Positions 16,296-23,560 of a stretch of 64,000 nt of DNA are shown here, piece after piece. The notes under the pieces are model-generated. The model was not told where the DNA came from, did not search any database, and was given only the letters and a program-made list of their open reading frames with translations. The stretch spans positions 124,001 to 188,000 of the forward strand of contig NC_022664.1 of NCBI RefSeq assembly GCF_000485905.1, given 5' to 3'. Position 1 is the first letter of the stretch. Each line of letters begins with the position of its first letter. Origin of the DNA: Spiribacter curvatus. Lineage in GTDB: Bacteria; Pseudomonadota; Gammaproteobacteria; Nitrococcales; Nitrococcaceae. The position numbers were made by a program, and so were the translations under genes.

Positions 16296-17967
16296 CGACG
16301 ATCATCTCGAGGCGCTGGTCACTGATGCGGTAGCGACGATCGGCCACTGTGCGGAGCGCGGCGTCATGACTGCTGATTACAACGGCTCTTCCCTCACTCG
16401 CCAGGGTGTTGATGGCCTTCAGGACATACGCCTCGGTTGTTGCATCGAGAGCGTTGGTCGGCTCGTCGAGCAGGATCATGGGCGCTGGCGAGATCAGCGC
16501 CCTGGCAAGCGCGACGCGCTGGGACTGTCCGCCTGACAGCGAGAGACCGCGTTCGCCCACAGTGGTGTTGAGCCCTAGCTCCAATCGCTCCGTGAATTCC
16601 ATGACGCCGGCCTGATGAGCGGCATCGACGATCATCTGCTCGCTCGCCTCGGGGTTGCCGAAGCGGATATTGGCCCGAATGCTTGCATTCGCGAGGAAAG
16701 GTGGCGAGCCCAGCCAGCCGATGCGGCGATCCGGAAAGCGGCTATCGATTCGGCCCTCAGCGGGGGGCAATAGACCGGCGATCGTCAGCAACAATGAGGT
16801 CTTGCCGGTGCCGGACGGGCCTTCGATCAAAACCCGTTCGCCGGCGTCTGCGCTGAACGAATCCACATGGACAACCGTTCCACGTCCGACACGGTCGACT
16901 CGAAGCTTCGAGATCTGCAATGTGCCTGTCCCAAAGTTTCCCCCAAGGTTCTCACCCTCGAGCAACGTGCCTGTCCCGAAGTTTCCCTCCGTCGCGGGTC
17001 GCGATTCGAGCTCGTTGAGCAGCTCGGCGGCGCCGAGGGCAGTGGCGCGGTCGTGGTAGTGCTGAGCGAGCGTGCGTAGTGGCTGGAAAAACTCCGGTGC
17101 GAGCAGAAGGATGAACAGGCCACTGAAAAGCGTGAGCTGTGTCGACGGGCCATATTCGATATAGCCGAGCAGCCCGAAGCCGATATAGATCGCCACGACT
17201 GCGATGGCTACTGAGGCGAAGAACTCAAGGACGGCGGAGGACAGGAAAGCGACGCGGAGGACGCGCATACTCCGTTGCCGGTATTCGTCCGAGCCCGAGA
17301 CGATACCCTCTGCGGCGTCCTCCGTTCGTCCGAAAAGCCGCAGCGTGGTAAGACCGCGAACGCGATCCAGGAACTGCCCTGACAATCGACCCAGTGCCAG
17401 GAACTGGTCCCGGTTCAGTCGTTCCGCGCCCATACCGACCAGCGCCATGAAAAGAGGGATGAGCGGCGCGGACAGCAGCAGGAAACTTGCCGCGATCCAG
17501 TCCAGCGTGTAGGCGGTGACCGCAATCGCAGCCGGCACGATGACCGAGATGGTCATCTGTGGAACGTAGCGTGCGAAATACCCGTCGAGTGCGTCCACCT
17601 GATCGGTCAGCTGACTGCTCAGCTGACCGCCGCTCATATCCGCCAGACCCGCCGGGCCCAGCGCTTCGACATGATGAAGGAGGCGACGGCGGACGGTGGC
17701 GCGGACTCGGGCGGCGGCAGAGATGCCAGCGGCCGAGCGCAGCGACGCGAACACCGGTCTCAGGCTCACCACGCCGATCAGTAACAGGGCGGGGATCACG
17801 AAATCGACCAGCGGCCGCTCGTTCATGACAACCTGCTGCACGAGCCAGGCGATGAAACCCGCCTGAGCGATGATCAGTCCACCTTCGATGGTGCCGCATA
17901 GCGCGGCCAGCCGGAGCGGCCCGGCAACTTCACGGCGTTGCCGGGCCAGCCATTCTTTCGGCGTCAT
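16288..17967 (-). CDS. cydD: Thiol-reductant ABC exporter, subunit CydD
   Basis: 559 aa partner of CydC. It has a membrane domain (about 15-300) and an ATPase domain with Walker A GPSGTGKTS, signature LSLSGGQSQR and Walker B MILLDEP. The linker between them (about residues 325-355) contains two near-identical peptides, GNFGTGTL, each encoded by a dispersed motif (16922-16933 and 16967-16978). A 45-base in-frame duplication has occurred there. It starts 3 bp after the cydB stop, in the order cydA-cydB-cydD-cydC. Confidence 0.92.
   Translation of the reverse strand: MTPKEWLARQRREVAGPLRLAALCGTIEGGLIIAQAGFIAWLVQQVVMNERPLVDFVIPALLLIGVVSLRPVFASLRSAAGISAAARVRATVRRRLLHHVEALGPAGLADMSGGQLSSQLTDQVDALDGYFARYVPQMTISVIVPAAIAVTAYTLDWIAASFLLLSAPLIPLFMALVGMGAERLNRDQFLALGRLSGQFLDRVRGLTTLRLFGRTEDAAEGIVSGSDEYRQRSMRVLRVAFLSSAVLEFFASVAIAVVAIYIGFGLLGYIEYGPSTQLTLFSGLFILLLAPEFFQPLRTLAQHYHDRATALGAAELLNELESRPATEGNFGTGTLLEGENLGGNFGTGTLQISKLRVDRVGRGTVVHVDSFSADAGERVLIEGPSGTGKTSLLLTIAGLLPPAEGRIDSRFPDRRIGWLGSPPFLANASIRANIRFGNPEASEQMIVDAAHQAGVMEFTERLELGLNTTVGERGLSLSGGQSQRVALARALISPAPMILLDEPTNALDATTEAYVLKAINTLASEGRAVVISSHDAALRTVADRRYRISDQRLEMIVDE
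16922..16990 (-). repeat. In-frame tandem duplication carrying two dispersed motifs in cydD
   Basis: The motif and the following AAGTTTCCC recur at a 45-base spacing (16922 and 16967), giving about 24 bases of near-identity. 45 is a multiple of three, so the reading frame of cydD is kept. The encoded segment is the flexible inter-domain linker, where extra residues should be tolerated. Confidence 0.85.
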
Positions 17968-17970
17968 TCC

Positions 17971-18969
17971 CTAGTGATAGCCCTCGCCGGCACGAACCTT
18001 GCCGCGGAAGACCCAGTAGGTCCAGGCGGTGTAGGCCAGAACGACCGGGATCACGAAAAGCACGCCGACCAGTAGGAAGGCCTGCGACTCCGGCGCCGAG
18101 GCAGCGTCATAGAGCGTGTAGTCCGGCGGGACGACGTAGGGCCACTTACTGGCGAGCAGTCCGAGGTAGGTAAAGACGAAAAGCCCCATCGTCGCGACAA
18201 ACGGTAGCCCTTCATCCCGACGACGGACCGCCCGGAGGATGAGATAGGCGCATCCCATCGCGCCGGCTGGCAGCAGCCAGATCACGAACAGGTTGCTGAA
18301 CCAGCGATCGCGCACGAATTCGTCGACCAGCGGCGTCCAGAAACTGATGATGAGGAAGATGCTGAGCAGTCCGGCGAGCAGCCTTGGCGTCATACGGTAT
18401 GCCCAATCCTGGACTGATCCCTCGGTCTTCATGATCAGCCACGTGCTGCCGAGCAGCGCGTAGCCGATAAGCAGCCCGACACCGGTCAGCAGCGAGAACG
18501 GCGTCAGCCAGTCAAACGCACCGCCGGTATAGACCATATTCTCGGTCTGATAGCCCTGAATGTAAGAGCCGACGACAATCCCCTGAGCCAGGGCGGCAAC
18601 GCCCGAGCCCACGCAGAACGCGGTACTCCAGTAGGCTTTTTTCTCGCGGCTTGCCTTGAATCGGAATTCGAAGGCGACTCCGCGGAAGATCAGCCCGGCA
18701 AGCAGGAGGAATACGCCGAGGTACAGGGCCGGCAGCAGCACAGAATAAACCAGCGGGAAAGCGCCCAGCAGGCCGGCGCCGCCCAGTACCAGCCAGGTCT
18801 CGTTACCGTCCCAGAAGGGCGCGACCGAATTCATCATGATGTCGCGCGACTCTTCGTCCGGAGCGAAGGGATAGAGGATCCCCACGCCCAGATCGAAGCC
18901 GTCCATCAGGACGTACATGATCACGCCAAAGGCAATGATGGCCGCCCAGATCATTGTGAAGTCGATCAT
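17971..18969 (-). CDS. cydB: Cytochrome bd ubiquinol oxidase subunit II
   Basis: Inner-membrane quinol oxidase subunit, 332 aa, with about eight hydrophobic helices. It starts MIDFTMIWAAIIAFGVIMYV and carries DGFDLGVGILYPF and WDGNETWLVLGG, the CydB hallmarks. The ATG overlaps the cydA stop (ATGA). With CydA it forms a high-affinity terminal oxidase for microaerobic respiration. No CydX-like small subunit is evident after it: only 3 bp separate it from cydD. Confidence 0.94.
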   Translation of the reverse strand: MIDFTMIWAAIIAFGVIMYVLMDGFDLGVGILYPFAPDEESRDIMMNSVAPFWDGNETWLVLGGAGLLGAFPLVYSVLLPALYLGVFLLLAGLIFRGVAFEFRFKASREKKAYWSTAFCVGSGVAALAQGIVVGSYIQGYQTENMVYTGGAFDWLTPFSLLTGVGLLIGYALLGSTWLIMKTEGSVQDWAYRMTPRLLAGLLSIFLIISFWTPLVDEFVRDRWFSNLFVIWLLPAGAMGCAYLILRAVRRRDEGLPFVATMGLFVFTYLGLLASKWPYVVPPDYTLYDAASAPESQAFLLVGVLFVIPVVLAYTAWTYWVFRGKVRAGEGYH

Positions 18970-20387
18970 GTCCAGTCTCCCTTCAGCGGCGCAGCGGGCG
19001 CTGCATTGCCGATCGGGCCACCGCCGGAGAGCGGACGCTTGGGATGGGCGCCAGACTCATCGCTACCGGGGACCGTCTCATCCATGCCGCCCTTGACGAC
19101 CTGCCAGAGATAATAGCCGCCAGCACCGTAGACCACGGCGTAGACCGCCATATAGCCGATCAGGCTGACAACGGCCATCCAGCCACTCAATGACGGAGTG
19201 ATGCCCTCAGAGAAGCTGACCATGCCGTAGACCAGCCAGGGCGCCCGCCCCGATTCCGTAGTGAACCAGCCTGCGACAACAGCGATGAATGGCGCAGCAA
19301 TCATCAACGGCATCACCCGGTGGAACAGTCCCGGCTCATAGAGCTGCCGGCGGAGTCGCAGGACCAAGCCCCAGATGCCGATGGCGATCATCAGGAATCC
19401 GATGCCCACCATGGTGCGGAACGTCCAGAAAACGATCGATACCGGTGGCTGCTCTGCCGCAGAGGCCTCATTGATACCCGGAACCACGCCGTCCGCGTGA
19501 TGGGTAAGGATGATGCTTGCCAGGTTCGGTACACCGACCTCGAACAGGTTGCCTTGCTCGTCCTTGCTTGGCAGTGCAAACAGCAGCAGTGGCGCACCGG
19601 CCTGGGTTTCCCAGTTGCCTTCCATCGCAGCCAGCTTCGTCGGCTGGTATTCCATGGTGTTGAGGCCGTGGAAGTCACCGATCACCGCCTGTGCCGGCGC
19701 CAGGAACAGGATCATCCACAGACACATCGACAGTGCCTTCTTGTTCGCCTCGACCATGTGGCCCTTGAGCAGATACCAGGCGCTGATGCCGGCAACCACG
19801 AAACTGCCGGTCAGGAAGCTGGCAACGGCCATGTGCGTGAACCGATACGGGAACGACGGATTAAAGATCGCCTCGGTCCAGCTCGTTACATGGAATACAC
19901 CGTCGCGGAAATCAACGCCGGCGGGCGTATGCATCCAGCTGTTGGCGGCAAGGATCCAGAACGCCGAGATGAACGTTCCCAGGGCAACCATGCATGCCGC
20001 GAACAGATGAGTGCCCCGCGGCACCTTCTCGCGGCCGAATAGCAGTACACCCAGGAATGCGGCCTCGAGGAAGAACGCGGTCACCACCTCGTAACTCAGA
20101 ACGGGCCCGAGGAAATTTGCGGATGCCTGTGAGAAGTTGCTCCAGTTGGTACCGAACTGGAACGACATCACGATGCCCGAGACCACGCCCATGCCAAACG
20201 CGACAGCGAAGACCTTCGTCCAGAACCGTGATAACTGGGCCCATGCCCGGTTGCCGGTCTTAAAGTGCAGGCCTTCCAGCAGCGCGATATACGACGCCAG
20301 CCCGATGGTGAACACCGGGAAGATGGCGTGGAACGAGATGATAAAAGCGAACTGGATCCGCGATATCAGTACTGGATCAAATTCCAT
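18966..20387 (-). CDS. cydA: Cytochrome bd ubiquinol oxidase subunit I (CioA-like, short Q-loop)
   Basis: 473 aa, shorter than E. coli CydA (about 522), which fits the short Q-loop/CioA type. It starts MEFDPVLISRIQFAFIISFH with the haem b595 ligand His. GWFTTESGRAPWLVYG is the quinol-site GRxPW block, and the Q-loop contains PSKDEQGNLFEVGVPNLAS. I chose ATG 20387, which has AGAGG upstream, over TTG 20411. It is the first gene of cydABDC, 80 bp after a Crp-type regulator gene on the same strand. There are no dispersed motifs in cydA or cydB. Confidence 0.93.
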   Translation of the reverse strand: MEFDPVLISRIQFAFIISFHAIFPVFTIGLASYIALLEGLHFKTGNRAWAQLSRFWTKVFAVAFGMGVVSGIVMSFQFGTNWSNFSQASANFLGPVLSYEVVTAFFLEAAFLGVLLFGREKVPRGTHLFAACMVALGTFISAFWILAANSWMHTPAGVDFRDGVFHVTSWTEAIFNPSFPYRFTHMAVASFLTGSFVVAGISAWYLLKGHMVEANKKALSMCLWMILFLAPAQAVIGDFHGLNTMEYQPTKLAAMEGNWETQAGAPLLLFALPSKDEQGNLFEVGVPNLASIILTHHADGVVPGINEASAAEQPPVSIVFWTFRTMVGIGFLMIAIGIWGLVLRLRRQLYEPGLFHRVMPLMIAAPFIAVVAGWFTTESGRAPWLVYGMVSFSEGITPSLSGWMAVVSLIGYMAVYAVVYGAGGYYLWQVVKGGMDETVPGSDESGAHPKRPLSGGGPIGNAAPAAPLKGDWT

Positions 20388-20467
20388 GACATTTGCCTCT
20401 GTCTTATCCAATCAGGGCGCAGCGATGACGCCTTGTCTCTACCCGGGCCGGCGCGAGTGGCCTGGTT

Positions 20468-21151
20468 TCAGTCAGTCTTTCCGTCCGTGTTCACCTGGCC
20501 GATCCGATTGAGCGCCGGCAGATCGGTAATGGTGATCAGCCCGCGCTCGAGTTCGACCATCCCGCGACGCTCAAACTCCTTGAGGAGTCGACTGACAACC
20601 TCACGAGCAGACCCCAATTCTACCGCAAGATCCTGATGAGTGGCCGATAATCGTCCATATGATTGACGCTCGACAAGTCGCTGGGCCAATCGCTCATCCA
20701 ATCGACGGAAAGCGACCTCTTCGATGACCAGCATCAGCGACTGCAATCGTTGACCATAACTCTCGAGCAGCGCCCGGCGGAAACACACTGCATCATTCAT
20801 CAGTTTCTCGGTCAGTCCTGCGGGGATGACCAGCACCTCGCTGTCCTGCTCAACAACTGCCTCTGATTGATGGCTGTTATTCGTGAGCAGACAACCGAGA
20901 GAGAGGGGGCACATCTCTCCTCCTTTGATGCGATAGAGGACGATTTCGTTCCCGGAGGCGCCGATCATCTGTACGCGGATCTCGCCACTGAGCACCAGCG
21001 GCAGTCCCTGACATGGATCGCCTGCCGCGAACAACGGCGTACCGGCCGAGACCTGCATGCGCCTTCCGCCTTCATGCACGCGATGCCACGTCCCCTCGTC
21101 CAGCGCTTCGAACAATGCATTGCTCGTGACTGCGGTTTGCTCGGGATCCAT
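20468..21151 (-). CDS. Crp/Fnr-family transcriptional regulator
   Basis: 227 aa. It has an N-terminal cyclic-nucleotide-binding-type beta barrel (about 30-125) and a C-terminal winged helix (SATHQDLAVELGSAREVVSR is the recognition helix region). It lacks the N-terminal Cys cluster of Fnr. The barrel contains GGEMCPLSLGCLL, a two-Cys motif that I recall in Crp-type regulators beside rhodanese/DUF2892 sulfur genes, so a thiol or persulfide switch is plausible. It is divergent from the DUF2892-DsrE-rhodanese operon and lies just upstream of cydA on the same strand, so it could control either or both. Confidence 0.85.
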   Translation of the reverse strand: MDPEQTAVTSNALFEALDEGTWHRVHEGGRRMQVSAGTPLFAAGDPCQGLPLVLSGEIRVQMIGASGNEIVLYRIKGGEMCPLSLGCLLTNNSHQSEAVVEQDSEVLVIPAGLTEKLMNDAVCFRRALLESYGQRLQSLMLVIEEVAFRRLDERLAQRLVERQSYGRLSATHQDLAVELGSAREVVSRLLKEFERRGMVELERGLITITDLPALNRIGQVNTDGKTD

Positions 21152-21175
21152 CACGACTCTGACCTACCTGTGTTG

Positions 21176-21190
21176 TGTGACTTCATCACT
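21176..21190. promoter_or_regulatory. Candidate operator for the Crp-type regulator
   Basis: TGTGA-CTTCA-TCACT contains the perfect palindrome GTGA-N5-TCAC in the 116-bp divergent space between the regulator and the DUF2892 gene. It resembles a Crp half-site pair with a spacer one base short. Assignment is by position and symmetry only. Confidence 0.35.
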
Positions 21191-21267
21191 GAATGACCCG
21201 CGTGGGGAAGCGCTTACTGGACCCATCATTTAACCCGAACCTGACTCGCACTGTAAGGAGCAAATGA

Positions 21268-21462
21268 ATGCTTAAAAGGAACATCGGACCCGTTGACCGA
21301 ACCCTACGCATCGCAGTGGGCCTCGCCCTGATCGCGCTGGCGGTCTTCAATCAGGGCATGGCGTGGGGCTGGATCGGTGTAGTGCCGTTGGCAACCGCTG
21401 TGTTCAGCGTCTGCCCGGCCTATAGCCTGCTCGGTCTGAATACCTGCGGTCGCAGCACCTGA
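21268..21462 (+). CDS. DUF2892 small inner-membrane protein (YgaP-like membrane hairpin)
   Basis: 64 aa with two hydrophobic helices (about 13-30 and 33-52). It starts MLKRNIGPVDRTLRIAVGLA and ends SLLGLNTCGRST. DUF2892 domains occur fused to or beside rhodaneses, as in E. coli YgaP. TAAGGAG precedes ATG 21268 (another ATG at 21264 is out of frame). It is the first gene of a three-gene sulfur operon. Its two Cys (CPAY and NTCG) may take part in sulfur handling, which is inference. Confidence 0.85.
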   Translation: MLKRNIGPVDRTLRIAVGLALIALAVFNQGMAWGWIGVVPLATAVFSVCPAYSLLGLNTCGRST

Positions 21463-21493
21463 TCCATCCCATGCTACAACAGGAGTGACCAAC

Positions 21494-21928
21494 ATGAAGA
21501 CGATACAACCACTGCTCGCCAGCCTTGTGTTCACATTGTTCTCCGCGGCAGCGGTCGCTCAGGGCGGTGCGGATATGCTCACCATCCTGACCAGCGACGA
21601 GGACGATACACAGGCGATGGCGCTGATCCTCACCATGCAGGCGCAGAAGAAGGGCGCAATCCCTCAGGTGCTGCTCTGCGATGAAGCGGGTGACCTCGCC
21701 GTAACGGCGCAGACGGGTGAATCGGAGACCCTGCGCGGGCCTGATGCAAGCCCGGCGCAGATGATCCAGCGGCTGGTGAGTAACGGTGTTCAGGTAGATG
21801 TCTGCGCCATTTACCTGCCGAATCGCGACTATACCGAGGCTGATCTGATTGATGGCGTGGGCGTCGCCCAGCCACCGGCGATTGGCGCGCTCGTCGCAGA
21901 TCCTGATGTCCGTCGCTTCACGTTCTGA
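21494..21928 (+). CDS. Periplasmic DsrE-family protein
   Basis: 144 aa with a signal peptide (MKTIQPLLASLVFTLFSAAA, cleavage near AVAQG), then a DsrE/DsrF-like fold: LTILTSDEDDTQAMALILTM, QVLLCDEAGDLAV, and NGVQVDVCAIYLPNR with the conserved Cys near residue 110. DsrE-like proteins accept and carry persulfide sulfur. The signal peptide puts this one in the periplasm with the tandem rhodanese encoded next. ATG 21494 follows AGGAG with good spacing. Confidence 0.85.
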   Translation: MKTIQPLLASLVFTLFSAAAVAQGGADMLTILTSDEDDTQAMALILTMQAQKKGAIPQVLLCDEAGDLAVTAQTGESETLRGPDASPAQMIQRLVSNGVQVDVCAIYLPNRDYTEADLIDGVGVAQPPAIGALVADPDVRRFTF

Positions 21929-21944
21929 TAATAAAGGGATGAAT

Positions 21945-22895
21945 ATGCGCTTACCTGAATTACTCGTCGCGACCCTTTTGGGCGTCGCGATGACGCTACC
22001 CGGTATGGCGGTCGCCCAGACGACTGACGCGGTGGCGGTACCGGGGCCGGTGGTGGATGCCGAATGGGTGCTGGATCATGAAAAAGCCACCACTCTCATT
22101 AATGTCTCGCGTCGTCCGTCCAATTACGATGCCACCGGATTCATTGACGACGCGCCGTTTGTCGGGCTGTCCGAATTCATGACTGAGCGCCCAGGCATGA
22201 AGGGCACAATCCAGTATCTGGCGCCGTCACCCGAGCGCTTTGAGACCGTCATGCAAGGGCTGGGCGTGGATGATGACGATGCGATTGTCATCGCACCGGC
22301 GGGTGACAGGGTCTATGGCGATGCGACAGTGGCCACCCGGTTTTACTGGCAACTGAAATACCTTGGCCACGACAACGTGGCGATCCTTGATGGGGGCGTG
22401 GCCGCCTGGGATGCCGCGGGTGGCGCGGTTGCGGATTCGCCCGGATCGTCGGCGAATGGCCGTTATACCGCCGGCGCTGCTCGGGATGCGTTGTTCTCGG
22501 CGACGGAGGACGTCCAGGCCGTGATTGATGGCGGGCGATCAGCGCAACTGGTGGATAATCGTCCGCTTGTCCAGTTCACCGGCCAGATGAGCAAAGACTA
22601 TGTGGATGGCAATGGCCATCTGCCCGGTGCCCGACCTGTTCCGTTCACACTCTTTGTAGAGGTCCGGGATGGCGTGGTCTATTGGCGCTCGCCGAAATCG
22701 GCACAGTCGATTGTCTCGGCGATGCTGCCTGACGTGGATGGCCCGATCATCAATTATTGCAATTCGGGCCACGTATCGTCGCTGGCCTGGTTCGGAATGT
22801 CCGAGATTGCCGACCTGCCCAATGTCTCGCTCTACGATGGCTCACTGCATGAGTGGACCCTCGACGGTGATCGCTCACTGGTGATCGGCGAATAA
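21945..22895 (+). CDS. Periplasmic tandem-domain rhodanese (thiosulfate/3-mercaptopyruvate sulfurtransferase)
   Basis: 316 aa. Signal peptide MRLPELLVATLLGVAMTLPG, cleavage near AVAQT. It has two rhodanese domains: the first (about 35-160) is inactive-like, the second (about 180-310) has the active-site loop YCNSGHVSS with the catalytic Cys. ATG 21945 or 21939 follow AAAGGGA. It is the third gene of the DUF2892-DsrE-rhodanese operon. Together these suggest a periplasmic relay moving sulfane sulfur from thiosulfate or a persulfide to a DsrE carrier. Confidence 0.87.
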   Translation: MRLPELLVATLLGVAMTLPGMAVAQTTDAVAVPGPVVDAEWVLDHEKATTLINVSRRPSNYDATGFIDDAPFVGLSEFMTERPGMKGTIQYLAPSPERFETVMQGLGVDDDDAIVIAPAGDRVYGDATVATRFYWQLKYLGHDNVAILDGGVAAWDAAGGAVADSPGSSANGRYTAGAARDALFSATEDVQAVIDGGRSAQLVDNRPLVQFTGQMSKDYVDGNGHLPGARPVPFTLFVEVRDGVVYWRSPKSAQSIVSAMLPDVDGPIINYCNSGHVSSLAWFGMSEIADLPNVSLYDGSLHEWTLDGDRSLVIGE

Positions 22896-22902
22896 TCGCG
22901 GT

Positions 22903-22933
22903 GTTTGGGGCGGGCTTTGTGCCTGTCCCAAAC
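22903..22933. terminator. Bidirectional hairpin formed by the dispersed motif and an inverted near-copy
   Basis: GTTTGGGGCGGGC (22903-22915) pairs with GCCTGTCCCAAAC (22921-22933) over 13 positions, two of them G-T, around the loop TTTGT. The right arm is the exact dispersed motif (22919-22930) with its AAAC tail. The left arm is a degenerate inverted copy. It fills the 42-bp gap between convergent genes, the place where a shared terminator is expected. Confidence 0.7.
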
Positions 22934-22937
22934 CTCC

Positions 22938-23528
22938 CTAAACCCCCAGCGCCAGCTGGGCGGCGATCAGCCACATGACAGCGCCGATTGCGGCCTCGAG
23001 CAGGCGCCAGACCATTGGGCGGGCGAAGAGGCGTTGCAGTCTCTGCGCGCCGTAGCCCAACGTGAAGAAGAACAGGAAAGACCCCGAGATCGCACCGCCG
23101 GCGAATGCACCCCGGGTCCCCTGGTACTGAGAAGAGACGGTGCCCAGCATCACCACCGTATCCAGATAGACGTGCGGATTGAGCCAGGTTATGGCCAGGC
23201 AGGTGACCAGCGTCGTGCGCAGTGAGTCCTTGGGCCTGCCGCCAGCGACGGCGCTATCCGGCTGCAGCGCACCCTGGTGACGCACCGCGGCCAGCAGGCT
23301 TCGGGCGCCATAGAGGAAAAGGAAGAGTGCGCCGGCCGTGCGCATAGCCGGTTCGAGCCAGGGTAGCCAGGCAGTTACCTGGCCAAAGCTGGTTACGCCA
23401 ATGGTGATCAGGATCGCGTCGGAGAGCGCGCAGACAAGACATACCGTAAAGACATGTTGTCCGTTGAGGCCCTGTTTAAGGACAAAGGCGTTCTGGGCAC
23501 CGATCGCGACGATGAGCCCAAGGCCCAC
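22938..23528 (-). CDS. argO: LysE/ArgO-family amino-acid exporter
   Basis: Inner-membrane exporter of basic amino acids, at least 196 aa with about six hydrophobic helices. IGAQNAFVLKQG near the start and TWLNPHVYLDTVVMLG are ArgO/LysE signatures. The family N-terminus (a further roughly 10 residues, LITVFATGLAVGLGL) continues in frame upstream of the GTG at 23528, but no ATG, GTG or TTG exists before the upstream stop. The true start may be CTG at 23558, two bases after the hemH stop, or translation may begin at the GTG with a shortened first helix. It is coupled to hemH. Confidence 0.8.
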   Translation of the reverse strand: MGLGLIVAIGAQNAFVLKQGLNGQHVFTVCLVCALSDAILITIGVTSFGQVTAWLPWLEPAMRTAGALFLFLYGARSLLAAVRHQGALQPDSAVAGGRPKDSLRTTLVTCLAITWLNPHVYLDTVVMLGTVSSQYQGTRGAFAGGAISGSFLFFFTLGYGAQRLQRLFARPMVWRLLEAAIGAVMWLIAAQLALGV

Positions 23529-23560
23529 CGCCAGACCGGTGGCAAAGACCGTGATCAGCG

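Larger units (their letters stand above)
216..22930. repeat. Dispersed 12-base motif family GTGCCTGTCCCA (23 copies with exact 11-base core in 1-23 kb)
   Basis: Copies with exact core GTGCCTGTCCC on the + strand start at 216, 312, 1202, 2022, 4403, 7699, 8535, 10514, 10623, 11043, 12535, 12562, 14828, 15325, 16922, 16967 and 22919. Reverse-complement copies start at 2166, 2623, 3338, 3877, 5620 and 5935. The longer consensus is close to ACGTGCCTGTCCCAAAC. Near-copies start around 5348, 7344, 8773 and 9075. 18 of the 23 fall inside genes without breaking frame (15 with GGGACAGGCAC on the sense strand, 3 the reverse). The other five lie in intergenic or leader DNA (8535, 11043, 12535, 12562, 22919). 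No exact core copy occurs between 22.93 and 61.21 kb. Confidence 0.95.

Noticed and set aside
216-22930. The motif as a Chi-like or chromosome-polarity sequence
   Set aside because: Both orientations occur close together in the same replication stretch, and the bias follows gene direction rather than one chromosome strand.
216-22930. The motif as a CRISPR array or regularly spaced repeat
   Set aside because: Copies are isolated, spaced from 27 bases to several kb, and lie inside genes. No spacer-repeat pattern or cas gene is present.
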